A DNA stretch of 64,000 nt from Lineus longissimus (Eukaryota; Nemertea; Pilidiophora; Heteronemertea; Lineidae), in contig NC_088313.1 in NCBI RefSeq assembly GCF_910592395.1, positions 11,632,937-11,696,936 of the forward strand, in the 5' to 3' direction. Positions within the stretch are counted from its first letter, which is position 1. Each line of letters begins with the position of its first letter. Under the pieces are notes generated by a model. It was not told the DNA's origin. It did not search any database and worked only from the letters and a program-made list of their open reading frames with translations. Below are positions 33,731 to 42,744 of the stretch, in pieces. The position numbers and the translations under genes were made by a program.

Positions 33731-33825
33731 ACAGCATGATGTGTATGGAACAGAAAAATTAAAGTTGCTTCCACAGCATGATGTGAGTGCAAGCAAGCAA
33801 CGCGGTTCCGTACACATCATGGTGT
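33731..33825. repeat. Inverted repeat inside Ginger-like 3' region
   Basis: CAGCATGATGTGTATGGAAC (about 33733-33752) faces GTTCCGTACACATCATGGTG (about 33804-33823), with CAGCATGATGTG repeated in between. It could form a hairpin of about 20 bp. Confidence 0.6.
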
Positions 33826-33963
33826 GATTCCAACAGACAGTAGTTTTATCTGTTCTGAGCATTTACATGTATATCAATATTCATTAGGCTCATTATAAAG
33901 CTCTGCCTCCGACTTTATGCTGCATGCGAGTCCCAGTCATACATAATGTAGTCCATGTACATT

Positions 33964-33976
33964 ACTCAGCCCTACA
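33964..33976. repeat. Right terminal inverted repeat
   Basis: ACTCAGCCCTACA, the exact complement of the left end at 29252-29264; it marks the proposed 3' end of the Ginger-like element. Confidence 0.65.
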
Positions 33977-34224
33977 CACACAAGACATGCAAGAAGCCAG
34001 TGGAGCTAATGAACAGACGTGTATGTCACTGTCCTGAGTGTACGCCACGCCAATCGACTCGCTGTCTCAGACCGACAAAATGGCTCGGCTTAGCATTGGC
34101 CCTGCATCAAAATGCCAAGTGGCTAAGCCTGATGACCCGAGGCTGCGCCTGTCAATTTATTGACCACTCATAGACATAGGAATAGGCTGCATATGGTGGT
34201 TGGCCCTAAAACGGCTAGATTTAT

Positions 34225-34572
34225 ATGCATTGATTAGGTATCTGCCCATTCCGCCTTAACCTTATTCGCCTTATCCAATTTTGCCTTCTCCCATTTAGTC
34301 TCCTCCTAACTTGCCTTTTCTCAATTAGCCTTCTACGATTTCGCCATCGTCTTATCTCGCCTTTGTTCCAATTGGCCTTCTTCCTAACTCGCCTTCCTCT
34401 CATCTTGCCTCATCCTAGTTTGCCTTTTCTTATTTCGCCTTTGTCCTATTCTGCCTTGGTTCCATCCTGCCTTATCTCATCTTGCCTTTTCTTGATTGAT
34501 CTTTATGCCAATTCGCCTTCTTCCCATTTTGCCTTCTCCCGTTTCGCCATATCTCACCTCGCCTTTTATCAA
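34225..34572. repeat. TTTCGCCTT-type degenerate minisatellite
   Basis: About 20 units of 15-18 bp built on (C/T)TTCGCCTT(C/T)TCCCATT. The complementary strand reads AAGGCGAAATGGGAGA, which is the unit of the arrays at 34975-35092 and 40513-40748. Open frames within it are compositional. Confidence 0.8.
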
Positions 34573-34974
34573 TCCAAAAGTTGGTTTTAGAGATACATGA
34601 AGCTTACATGTAGATGGTTCAGAAATTATGAAGATTTGAAAATATTGGTAATTAAGCAACAGCCTTGGGTAGGGTACCAAAACATAATTCGTGGAAACAC
34701 TCTTATATGAAAGATTGGCCCCACAAACATGGGTAAAACATGGGTAAAAGAGACAAAAGTATTTTGTAATATGGTATGTAATGTAAATTAATATGACTAT
34801 AATGGCTGAGAAGTTATCTACACTATTGTAATTTTGGCAATGTCCACCGGGTTTTGGTTGCGGGTACCCCCGAATGGACCCTAGAAGCCGTTCAACACTG
34901 TTGAAGACACTTTCATATGAAAGATTGACTCAACAAACATGGGTAAAGACACCAAGTTTGTTGCAAAGTAGGAA
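34573..34974. other. Spacer between mirrored arrays
   Basis: Contains two similar phrases, ACTCTTATATGAAAGATTGGCCCCACAAACATGGG near 34699 and ACTTTCATATGAAAGATTGACTCAACAAACATGGG near 34909, so the spacer itself includes a diverged direct repeat. Confidence 0.5.
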
Positions 34975-35106
34975 GAAGGCGAAATGGGAAGAAGGCGAAA
35001 TAATACAAAGGCGGGGCGGGTAAAGGCGAGATAGGATGAAGGCGAATTAGGACAAAGGTAAATTATTACAAGGTGAAATAGGAGAAGGCAGATTAAGTGT
35101 CAGTCC
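34975..35106. repeat. AAGGCGAAAT array and adjoining unit
   Basis: Seven or eight units of AAGGCGAAATAGGA orientation, opposite to the array at 34225-34572, then TTAAGTGTCAGTCC (35093-35106). The adjoining sequence CATGATACCACCATGC and GGTGGCAAGGTGGGGGG also flanks the 40.5 kb array in inverse orientation. Confidence 0.75.
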
Positions 35107-35913
35107 ATGATACCACCATGCAGGATCATGCAAATGGTGGCAAGGTGGGGGGTCAACAGATCTAGTTGTAATTTCTACCACAGACCTGTCCTAGGGTACT
35201 ATGAAGGCTGGTGGATTGGTTTCGAAAATAACCCCACAGTTTTGGGGGAAGGCTGTTAACCATTTCCTACCCATTTTCCTTTTAAAAAAACATGCATTAT
35301 CCCTCAAAATAGGCTAAGTCTTTTGTCAATTTTCGTGCATCAAACAGAATTATCACTAAACACCGCCTATTGAAATTGAAAGTACATGATCTGAGCTACC
35401 TTTTCATGCCTTTTGTTTTGCCCCAGGTACATTTTAATGACAGGTACAGTACGTCCCAAAAACAATGCAATCTCAAATTTCAGTAAAAAGGCAATTTTAA
35501 CTCTCCTTTAGCTCCAACACTGCAGTTTTTTAGGAGATGCCACTTCCAGGTAAGGAAGTCAGAATGCTGTTTTTTAATTTGCAAAAGAAAAAAATCCGGC
35601 CGCCCTTACGGTTTTCCGGTGAGGGGGTCGAGTCGCGCCCTTCTCACTAGTGCCCATTTTTTGCCCATTCCCTCAGATAACTGACGAAATACACATGCTT
35701 TCCAAATAAAATTACATTTTTAGATGTTAGTGAAACCCCCTCTCCCTTGCCCCTCCCACACACTCCCTCAAACAACCTAGAGGCCTTTATTACCCCTGTG
35801 GAGGCTTAGCGGTCTAGGCGGAAACGAAAAACAGCAACGACAACAACAACAACAGTTACAGTTACAATGCATTGTGTACATGCACGTGTACATTGTGTGA
35901 TAGTCTATTGAAA
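35107..35913. other. No recognisable gene
   Basis: AT-rich with a CAACAACAA run near 35835-35855. No exon supportable before 35914. Confidence 0.4.
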
Positions 35914-36248
35914 ATGGAACCTGAAAAATCACAGTTGAAATGTGGATTTGCTGTCATATCCAAGGATATCGAGTGTGGTACTGACGCTTCATACCCCAAT
36001 GACAAGAGTGTGATCCCCTTGAAACAATGTAAGAAGGACGTGCACTCCCATTTGATGCGTTGGATGTCCTCCAGGAAAGCCAGTCAAGTCAAAAGTGAAT
36101 GGGAGCTCATAGCACTTCGTGCTGGCGTGTTTGATATGAGTTCTCCAGTTCTGGACACCACAATATGCCCGAACCACCGATACAAGTTGAGTTTATCATG
36201 GAATCAGCAAAGGAGATGCCAGCACCCACTTCATCAACCCTCTAATAT
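35914..36248 (+). CDS. Candidate first exon, Cys/His-rich protein
   Basis: ATG at 35914 opens a frame of about 112 codons. It begins MEPEKSQLKCGFAVISKDIE, continues with a basic helix region (HSHLMRWMSSRKASQ, SEWELIALRAGVF) and ends in a metal-site-like pattern TICPNHRYKL...RRCQHPLH. The balanced composition and Cys/His spacing suggest real protein. A possible donor AT|GTAAAG follows 36248; otherwise the frame stops at 36252. I have the impression of similar N-terminal modules in uncharacterised marine-invertebrate proteins but cannot name a family. Downstream exons were not linked: the exon at 37870 is in a different phase. It could be a host exon or a transposon-derived one. Confidence 0.45.
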
Positions 36249-36274
36249 GTAAAGAGCAATCTCTAGTGAACTCA

Positions 36275-36445
36275 CACAACTGTTTGACATGGGGGAGCCC
36301 CCCAAACCCCCGTCCTTCTGACATATATAGCCAGTACATTGGGGGATGAGTCCCCCAAACCCCCTCCCCCGTTCTCTGAAAGTGACAGGTTTTAGTCAGT
36401 ACATTGGGGGAAGGCCCCCCCCCAACCCCCCCCCATTGGACTCTA
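36275..36445. repeat. G/C hairpin module repeats
   Basis: Three units of about 60-65 bp with CATTGGGGGA...CCCCCAAACCCCC and CAGTACATTGGGGG. These are the same type of module as inside the Helitron-like copies (1690-1910, 4850-5070, 5940-6050), but here without recognisable element ends, so possibly an orphan module array. Confidence 0.65.
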
Positions 36446-36566
36446 AAAATAGAATTCCTTGGAGACGCTGAACAATAAGGCCCCATAAAGAAATAGTCCC
36501 CGCCCCGGTAGCTGTCTCATGTATCTGCTGAAAGAAGCAGCTCTTTGTGGTGAAATAATAATTGAA

Positions 36567-37107
36567 TGCATATCATGACACCCAGGAGCTTTTTCTCATT
36601 TCTAAAACAGTTGCATGGTTGGAATGAATTTCCAAATTAGTCCGTCAAATCTCTATGCAATGAAAATTGAAATGTCACAACTGTCTCCACCGACGTTGTC
36701 CTGTATGTCCTAGCAGACGATTTTTAAATAAATGATGTGATTGATATACTTGTAGATTGGAATCAATTATTTCTTCAATGATATGAAAGTTGAAAACCCT
36801 CGAGTACGAAAATGCAGAGGCAAGACACATAATGCATGTCATGACACCCTGGAGCTTTTTCTCATTTCTGAAACAGTTGCATGGTTGGAATGAATTTCCA
36901 AATCAGTCCGTCAAATCTCTATCCAAATGGAACTTTAAGACCACTCTATATTTGTGCAGTAGTGTTAAAATTAACTGACTTTTTTGAAGTAAAGTACGTA
37001 AATCGAGAAGAAGAGGACGTTTACTTCGTCTGCAATGAAATGTCACAACTGTCGCCGCCGACGTTGTTGTCCTCTATGTTCTAGCAGACGATTTTTAGAT
37101 ACATGAT
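36567..37107. repeat. Direct duplication upstream of the 37.5 kb gene
   Basis: GACACCCAGGAGCTTTTTCTC through ATTTTTAAATAAATGATGT (about 36575-36738) recurs at about 36840-37107 with about 100 extra bases in the middle of the second copy (AACTTTAAGACC...TCTGC). Both copies include CAGTTGCATGGTTGGAATGA and CCGACGTTGT. Function unknown. Confidence 0.75.
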
Positions 37108-37474
37108 GTCCCACACCCGCACTTCAGGACAGTGGCGCCGGTGTGAATAAATCTACATGCGTGAATGGTCAATGGCTCATGACGTCATGAAATAATTGCG
37201 TCACGAGGAAGGAAACAATGGGAATCATGGTAACTGTGGTTGCGGTGCGTCGTGAAAGCAGGATCGGCAAGCGCGGCCCGTATGGAATGCAACAAACTGT
37301 ACCGGAACCGGAACTGTCATGGGTCTGCACAAATTTTTTCAGATTCGATGGACATGATGGATATATGAATTTTGTTTACACTTTATACACATACGTAACC
37401 ATTACACTCACTACGTTGTGTGAGTTAAAACAAGTCGGAAGCCCAGAAAAGATGGTGGTTCAGTTCATCGAGTG
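37108..37474 (+). promoter_or_regulatory. Promoter-like region with CRE
   Basis: A CpG-richer stretch with a palindromic CRE, CATGACGTCATG (core 37180-37187), ATTGCGTCAC just after, and paired ETS-like CCGGAA boxes (about 37302-37314). It lies immediately upstream of the three-exon gene. A short upstream frame ATGGTGGTTCAG... (37452-37475) ends TGATG, its stop overlapping the main ATG. Confidence 0.4.
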
Positions 37475-38244
37475 ATGTCTCGGGAATTATACATCAAGTG
37501 GGGAGTTTTTGTCCCAGTTGGCTCAGGTAAGGGATCAGTCTCAAAACCACTGAAGAAGAAAAGAAGCAGTAGGCCTGTAATGATACCCACTCTGACTAAA
37601 CCTAACTTTGGTGCAAAACCAACTGAGTGATAACGATTTACCACTTCACTTGTGTTCTTCCTAAAAAGTTGATTGGAGCCTTGGCTTGATGATCAGGAAG
37701 TCCCAGTTATGATTCCCTGCCAGTGCCACTGGAGGTGATGCTTCACTGCCGTACAAAATCAGCATGGCCGGTCGCATTATCAAAACAAGTCTATCATCAT
37801 CATCATGTCCTCACACTACTTTTTTGCACATCATATTATCATTACCCCCATAATCTGGTGGCTTTTCAGCTCTGTGTAAAGGATGTGAGGCTAAACATCG
37901 AGTATCTGTGGCAAATGTAGAACCAGAAGTAGAACCAGCACCCATGGATACAGAGGTGAGTTGAATGAAAAAAAGGGGAGAAGATTCGGGGCAAGCCAAA
38001 GTGAATATTGGTTAATTCTGCCTGCAGCGACTGACTTACATGTAAGAAGGTCACTGATGAGAGAGGAGGGACTTAGCTGAAAACCTTGATGCCATTCTGG
38101 CTCCCATCTCCTTGGCAATGAGGGATTCTAAGCCAAACCTGATTCTCCATCAATATCTTTTTTCAGTCCGCTATTGCCTCTTCCTCTGTTCAACCAGCCG
38201 ACGCCTTAGAAAACCCAGCAGACGGGACAGAAGGGCAAATTTGA
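37475..38244 (+). CDS. Small three-exon protein, 71 codons
   Basis: Exon 1 37475-37526 (MSRELYIKWGVFVPVGS), donor CAG|GTAAGG; exon 2 37870-37955 after CTTTTCAG, donor GAG|GTGAGT; exon 3 38167-38244 after TTTTTCAG, stop TGA. Phases (1, then 0) agree exactly and give one uninterrupted protein with CKGCEAKHR near residue 21 and an acidic, Pro/Ser-rich C-terminal half (EPEVEPAPMDTE). No signal peptide or membrane segment is evident. The frame is closed upstream by TGA at 37421-37423. Strong splice sites, a CRE-bearing promoter and continuous phase argue for a host gene. I do not recognise the family; the CxxC could be half of a metal site. An additional upstream exon cannot be excluded. Confidence 0.6.
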
Positions 38245-40497
38245 TGGGTAATGTTGTTGCAACAGTATCATAAGGACTGCTGGTCAAGCACTCTTGAGCT
38301 GGGAGAGAGAAATGATAAGAGGGTGGAGACAGATTTTCTGAAATGTTGGTCTTTGAGTCATGACTGGGCAGAATTAGCCCAGTGAAAGTTGTCAGCTACA
38401 CATCAAGAATTCTTGATTTAGAATGAAAGGGTACGACTTTATTGGATGTACATTCATCAGGCTTGACCTGAGATTTTCCACGCCATTGATTGCAAATGCA
38501 TTGTTCGCATTCTACAATACATCTCTCTTTTTCTAAAAAAAATACATGGTGAATTTCCTAAAACTGTTACATGCTGTGTTTTTGTCTCCCTTGACTAACA
38601 TAACCTGCAATATGAAGGACATCCAGATTTGATGTTCTAGTATATCTAGCGGATGGTTCATCAGGTAAAATGCGGGGCTTGCTTAAAAAATGATTTTATA
38701 GCGATATCTTGGGATAAATTTGAACTTTGGCTTTCAGTAAACAATTGTAAATGCCAAGATAGATTTTTAATGTCAGTATACTTAGTAGCGCTAATGTCAG
38801 TTTTGAACAACCAAGCCTGCTACTGGAAAGTGGGACTCTCTCCTGATACTATCCTGCACTTGGGCCTGACATGTAGTACCGTAAATGAGGTGTTACTAGT
38901 ATTGGTCCCTCCCTATAGTAGTGGTTAGTAGTGGTTTGGCTATTGTCTGCAAAATAGCCTTTTTACTATGTATCATTATATTAGCTTGTAAATAAATCAC
39001 CCATTTGTAAAAAAAAGTGTCCCTGCTTCTTAGGTGGCAGCACTGTCCTCTGCAGACAGGTACAAGTGCAGCATGTGGAAAGTTGTGATCTCTCCTAAAG
39101 GACTGGACAGTACCGTAACTCAGTTCATGAAAAACTTCTCCATTCCAGTACATGTATATGTACAATTTAGCCAATGCTAGAGCAACTCCAGGAGAACATT
39201 TCACCGCCAACCAAGGAGCTAAAAACTTCCAATAGCAGTACTCTGACGGTGCAGCCAACTGCAGGGTTGTCCTCATCAAACAGTAATTACAGTAGGAACT
39301 GCACCTTTGGTCAATTGGTTCCTTAGCAATGGAAGGTGTTACTAGTATGTGAAATGAGCACTTCTGCAAGGTTCTTAGGAACAGGATGATCCCTGCATGG
39401 GTTGATAAAGATGTATTAGTAGGTCATACCACATGCCCTTCAGGTGCCTTAGCCATGGGGGGGGGGGGGGGGGTCCAACCCTTACAACATGCTCTGGCAG
39501 CATGACACAGGCTAATGAATGGGTCAACATTAGCATCCTCACCAACAGGGGGGTTTCTTTAGGTTTTCAGACTGTAAGAAGGCCTACATGTAGCTTATTC
39601 AATTACGTTGCCATCAGGTAGGCCAAGGCCGAAATGTTATTTGAAATTCAAATCAGCATTTCAGGACCTATGGGGCCCAATTCCCCATAGGGCTTTCATC
39701 AAGGGCAAATTTGTAGTGATGAGCTTGTTCTTTTTTGGGGGGAAAAATGCAAGTGGAGTTATTTACCGGTAGGCCTACTTAAAATAGGTTAGTAGGCCTA
39801 GGCATGGGGGGGGGGGGGGGGGGGGGTGATCATGGTGGTTGACAGTAACTACTAATCCTCTTGGCCAGCACCAAGCATAAATTATGTGTTCATTATGCAT
39901 TTATTTTATAATTCATCAAGTGTACACAAGGTGGCAGCACTAGCCAATGAGTGTCATTTTGGTGGAAAATAGCACTTTTTCCTTGGTTTATCCTGGGAAA
40001 ACAGTAAAAGCGGCCGGAAATTTTATTTCTGATTTTGAAAGTACGTATCATTACCTTTATCATGTGCAAGCCACAGCATTCAAAGACCTGCAGTGTTGGA
40101 GATATGAGCGTCGATAGAGAGCTCTTCCTAAGCACTGCCCCTAGGTATGCATAATTACTAGGCCTAGCACGACCAAAGTATGAAGTGTTACTCAATGACC
40201 TGTTGCAGAATGGAAGATCTCATCAAATACTTCCATCATACAAAGGGGGAAAATCCAGCTATTTTTGAGTCTCTGCAGGAGTGCCAACATTGACCCAAAA
40301 ATACACAAAAAATAGGGGGAAAAAAGCTAAAACAAGCCCCCTAACTAGGCCTGCCCCTAACTCGGTTGCTAGTGATTTTTGAGAGTCATCAATTGCTGTG
40401 TAATGATGTCTTAGTGGAAGGATCTTGCATACCTAATCTAGTTAAAAACGGTTGACCCCCCCCCCCCACCTTGCCACCCTCTGCATGGTGGTATCAT
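38245..40497. other. No recognisable gene; G runs
   Basis: The first part may be the 3' untranslated region of the preceding gene (an AATAAA occurs near 38991). G runs of 17 (39457-39473) and 21 (39806-39826) bases occur. No other coding exon supportable. Confidence 0.4.
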
Positions 40498-40748
40498 GGA
40501 CTGACACTTAAGACAATGGCAAACTGAGACGAAGGCAAGAATGGATAAGGCAACTTGTGATAAGGCAAGATAAAACAGAGGCAAAATAACATAAGGCGAA
40601 AAATGAAAAGGCGAAAAAAGACAAAGGCGAGATAGAATAAGGCGGATTGGGAAGAGGCAAAATTGGAAAAGGCGAAATAGGAGAAGGCGAAATGTATATT
40701 TTTTAAAGGCAAAATGGGAAAAGGCGAAAAAAGACAAGGCGAAATGGG
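40498..40748. repeat. AAGGCGAAAT array, second locus
   Basis: Starts GGACTGACACTTAAG (complement of the 35093-35106 unit), then about 16 units of AAGGCGAAA(A/T) with 4-8 bp linkers to 40748. Related to 34225-35106, but here the purine strand is adjacent to the inverted joining unit. Confidence 0.8.
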
Positions 40749-40924
40749 CATGAACCATTGATTATGCGTTCATGGTCCTCAAGTGGCAAATTACAAATCC
40801 AACGTTATGTTCCTCATGATAATCAAAAAGAGATAGTTGGAGCGACCAAAATGAGCTGTATTTTGCCACAACTTGAAGTGAAGCGGGGAGTTCGTCCACC
40901 GCCGCCGCTTTTTTTTCTCCAGTA
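40749..40924. other. Spacer
   Basis: Nothing recognised between the array and the foldback element. Confidence 0.4.
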
Positions 40925-41833
40925 GACGCCTATGGTAGGCGGGAGGGGACATAAACCAGAATATATCGGCCGATTAATTACTTGCGCCGCAAAGGCCTCT
41001 CGCGAATGATGCGCCGCAACAATGCCCCGCTAAAAACACGCCGCAAAAGAATGCGCCGTAAAAATCTCGCCGCGTGACCCAATTTAAACCAATCAGGAGC
41101 CAAGGACGGTTTGAATTTTGCGGCAGAGGTATTTTCGCGGGAGTCTTCTGCACGATTTGCGGGGGACTTGTGCAAATTTCGACACTTTAGCGTCGCACTT
41201 CTTTAACCAATCAGAGACATTGGAGAAATGCGCGGACGATTCCATTTCAAAATAGGGTGACACCATTGACATTGTTATTCGCGATAGCCTGCTATTCTCT
41301 CACATACAGTCGCTCCCCGGGCCTAATCCACGACAAAATACTACAAAGAAAATTCTATGCTATATTTTTCTTAATTCGTTACATTTCTACTATAGTGGTA
41401 ACAATTATTACATAAAAACAACACTACCTGACCTACCTGTAAAATATCAACTCTACCATCTATCAACCTCCGCACACAGATGCATGGATAAGACACTGCA
41501 TGGAATATTTTCCGGCGGGTTTACGTAGTTACGATGTCTCTGATTGGTTAAAGAAGTGCGCCGCGAAGGTCTCCCGCGAAATTTGCATAAGTCCCCCGCA
41601 AATCGAGCAGAAGACTCCCGCGAAAATACCTCTGCCGCAAAATTCAAACCGTCCTTGGCTCCTGATTGGTTTAAATTGGGTCACGCGGCGAGATTTCTAC
41701 GGCGCATTCTTTTGCGGCGTGTTTTTAGCGGGGCATTTTTACGCCGCATCATTCGCGGGAGGCCTTTGCGGCGCAAGTAATTAATCGGCTGATATATTCT
41801 GATTCATGTCCCCTCCCGCCTGCCATAGACGTC
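40925..41833. mobile_element. Foldback element with about 300 bp inverted arms
   Basis: Left arm about 40925-41221 and right arm about 41533-41833 are near-complementary (for example GGCGGGAGGGGACAT facing ATGTCCCCTCCCGCC, and TTAACCAATCAGAGACAT facing ATGTCTCTGATTGGTTAA). The spacer is about 310 bp and AT-rich. The arms are CpG-rich (GCGCCGC, TCGCGGG) and hold several CCAAT/ATTGG boxes. No coding capacity. Long arms and a short unrelated centre suggest a foldback transposon or a large-arm MITE. Confidence 0.8.
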
Positions 41834-42143
41834 ATTGATGACGCGGCTATGCAGTGAAGGCCACTAACTTGTTCGGCAGCGTGCACACCAGACATGCTGT
41901 GTACATAACCACTTCGATTAATATATAGAGAGGTCCGCTGATCAGACTCCAGTGTACCCGCCACACAATGGGCGATAGCTGCAATGAATCGAGTTGCAAT
42001 TCCTTGTTCTTGTTGTTTTCAAGACCAAAGCCATCTCAAAATTAGAGAATTTTTGCAAACGAAGTGCAATAAATCACTCTGTGTACGTCCGGTTGTGCGA
42101 CGTCAGTCACTTTATAGTTAGTTCACCCCCCCCCCCCGAGATA

Positions 42144-42383
42144 ATGAACATCGCGGCAAAATGCAAGAAAAAGCGAGCGAAAGATGTCTTTTCCACAGTA
42201 CACGCTGTTTCAAAATCGGCCAAAAGTATCCATTCCCGAAAAGAAGATCGTATAAAAAAAGTGTGTATCATTGAATTGTCTACCAATCGAGTAAGTTTAT
42301 TACGCACAACAGCTTTAGTGAGGAAGGGCAACATAGATTTGCCTCCTATCAACCAAAAGGCGTTGGGCCCAATGATTTCGTGA
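42144..42383 (+). CDS. Hypothetical basic protein or exon
   Basis: ATG at 42144 just after a 12-base C run opens 79 codons, starting MNIAAKCKKKRAKDVFSTVH and rich in Lys/Ser, ending at TGA 42383. A basic N-terminal half is compatible with a nuclear protein. No homology is recognised and there is no splice evidence. The frame can be extended upstream to 41994, but the Pro run from the C tract looks non-coding. Confidence 0.25.
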   Translation: MNIAAKCKKKRAKDVFSTVHAVSKSAKSIHSRKEDRIKKVCIIELSTNRVSLLRTTALVRKGNIDLPPINQKALGPMIS

Positions 42384-42543
42384 TGCGGCTGGGGCGTGTA
42401 GTGCCACGCTCTCGTGGCACAGTGTGCCTTGTCTCAAAAATGACGCGTGCATTTTGGGATATTCCTGATTCAGCGGATAAATAGATCACTTAGCGTCGCT
42501 TAGATTCCGATTTGTTTTCCGAAATATAGATGTACATTAAATT

Positions 42544-42736
42544 AAGGGCTATTGAGTTTTAAAGTTTAAATATACAGACAATAGTTTAATTATACTGACA
42601 ATGTCATATACTAAATAAAAAAAACAGGGCCGGCAACGCCCCCAACCGGGAAGCGATTGCGCAATAGTATATGACATTGTCAGTATAATTAAACTACATG
42701 TCTGTATATTCAAACTTTAAAACTCAATAGCCCGTG
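42544..42736. mobile_element. MITE with 8 bp target duplication
   Basis: Arms of about 70 bp (42546-42617 and 42666-42734, GGGCTATTGAGTTTTAAAG and complement) around a 48 bp centre rich in G/C. Flanked by ATTAAATT at 42536-42543 and 42737-42744. An 8 bp duplication and GGGC-type ends suggest a hAT-derived non-autonomous element. Confidence 0.75.
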
Positions 42737-42744
42737 ATTAAATT

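Larger units (their letters stand above)
29252..33976 (+). mobile_element. Ginger-like DNA transposon with spliced integrase gene
   Basis: A 4725 bp unit bounded by perfect 13 bp inverted ends TGTAGGGCTGAGT (29252-29264, and its complement at 33964-33976). Inside is a seven-exon integrase gene. Palindromic TAGTCC/GGACTA motifs cluster near both ends and in intron 1. Ginger elements are cut-and-paste DNA transposons whose transposase is related to gypsy-type integrases; as I recall their ends begin TGTNR, which fits, and they make 4 bp target duplications. The flanking tetramers here are CTAA and CACA, so no duplication is preserved. There is no reverse transcriptase and no LTR, which argues against a retrotransposon. 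The alternative is a domesticated integrase gene with coincidental repeats; the outer location of the inverted repeats makes that less likely. Confidence 0.7.

Noticed and set aside
29252-33976. Polinton/Maverick or gypsy retrotransposon
   Set aside because: No polymerase, capsid or reverse transcriptase, no LTRs and only short terminal inverted repeats.
35914-38244. Joining the 35.9 kb exon to the 37.5 kb gene
   Set aside because: The donor at 36248 leaves phase 2, while exon 2 at 37870 needs phase 1, and exon 1 at 37475 already fits exactly.
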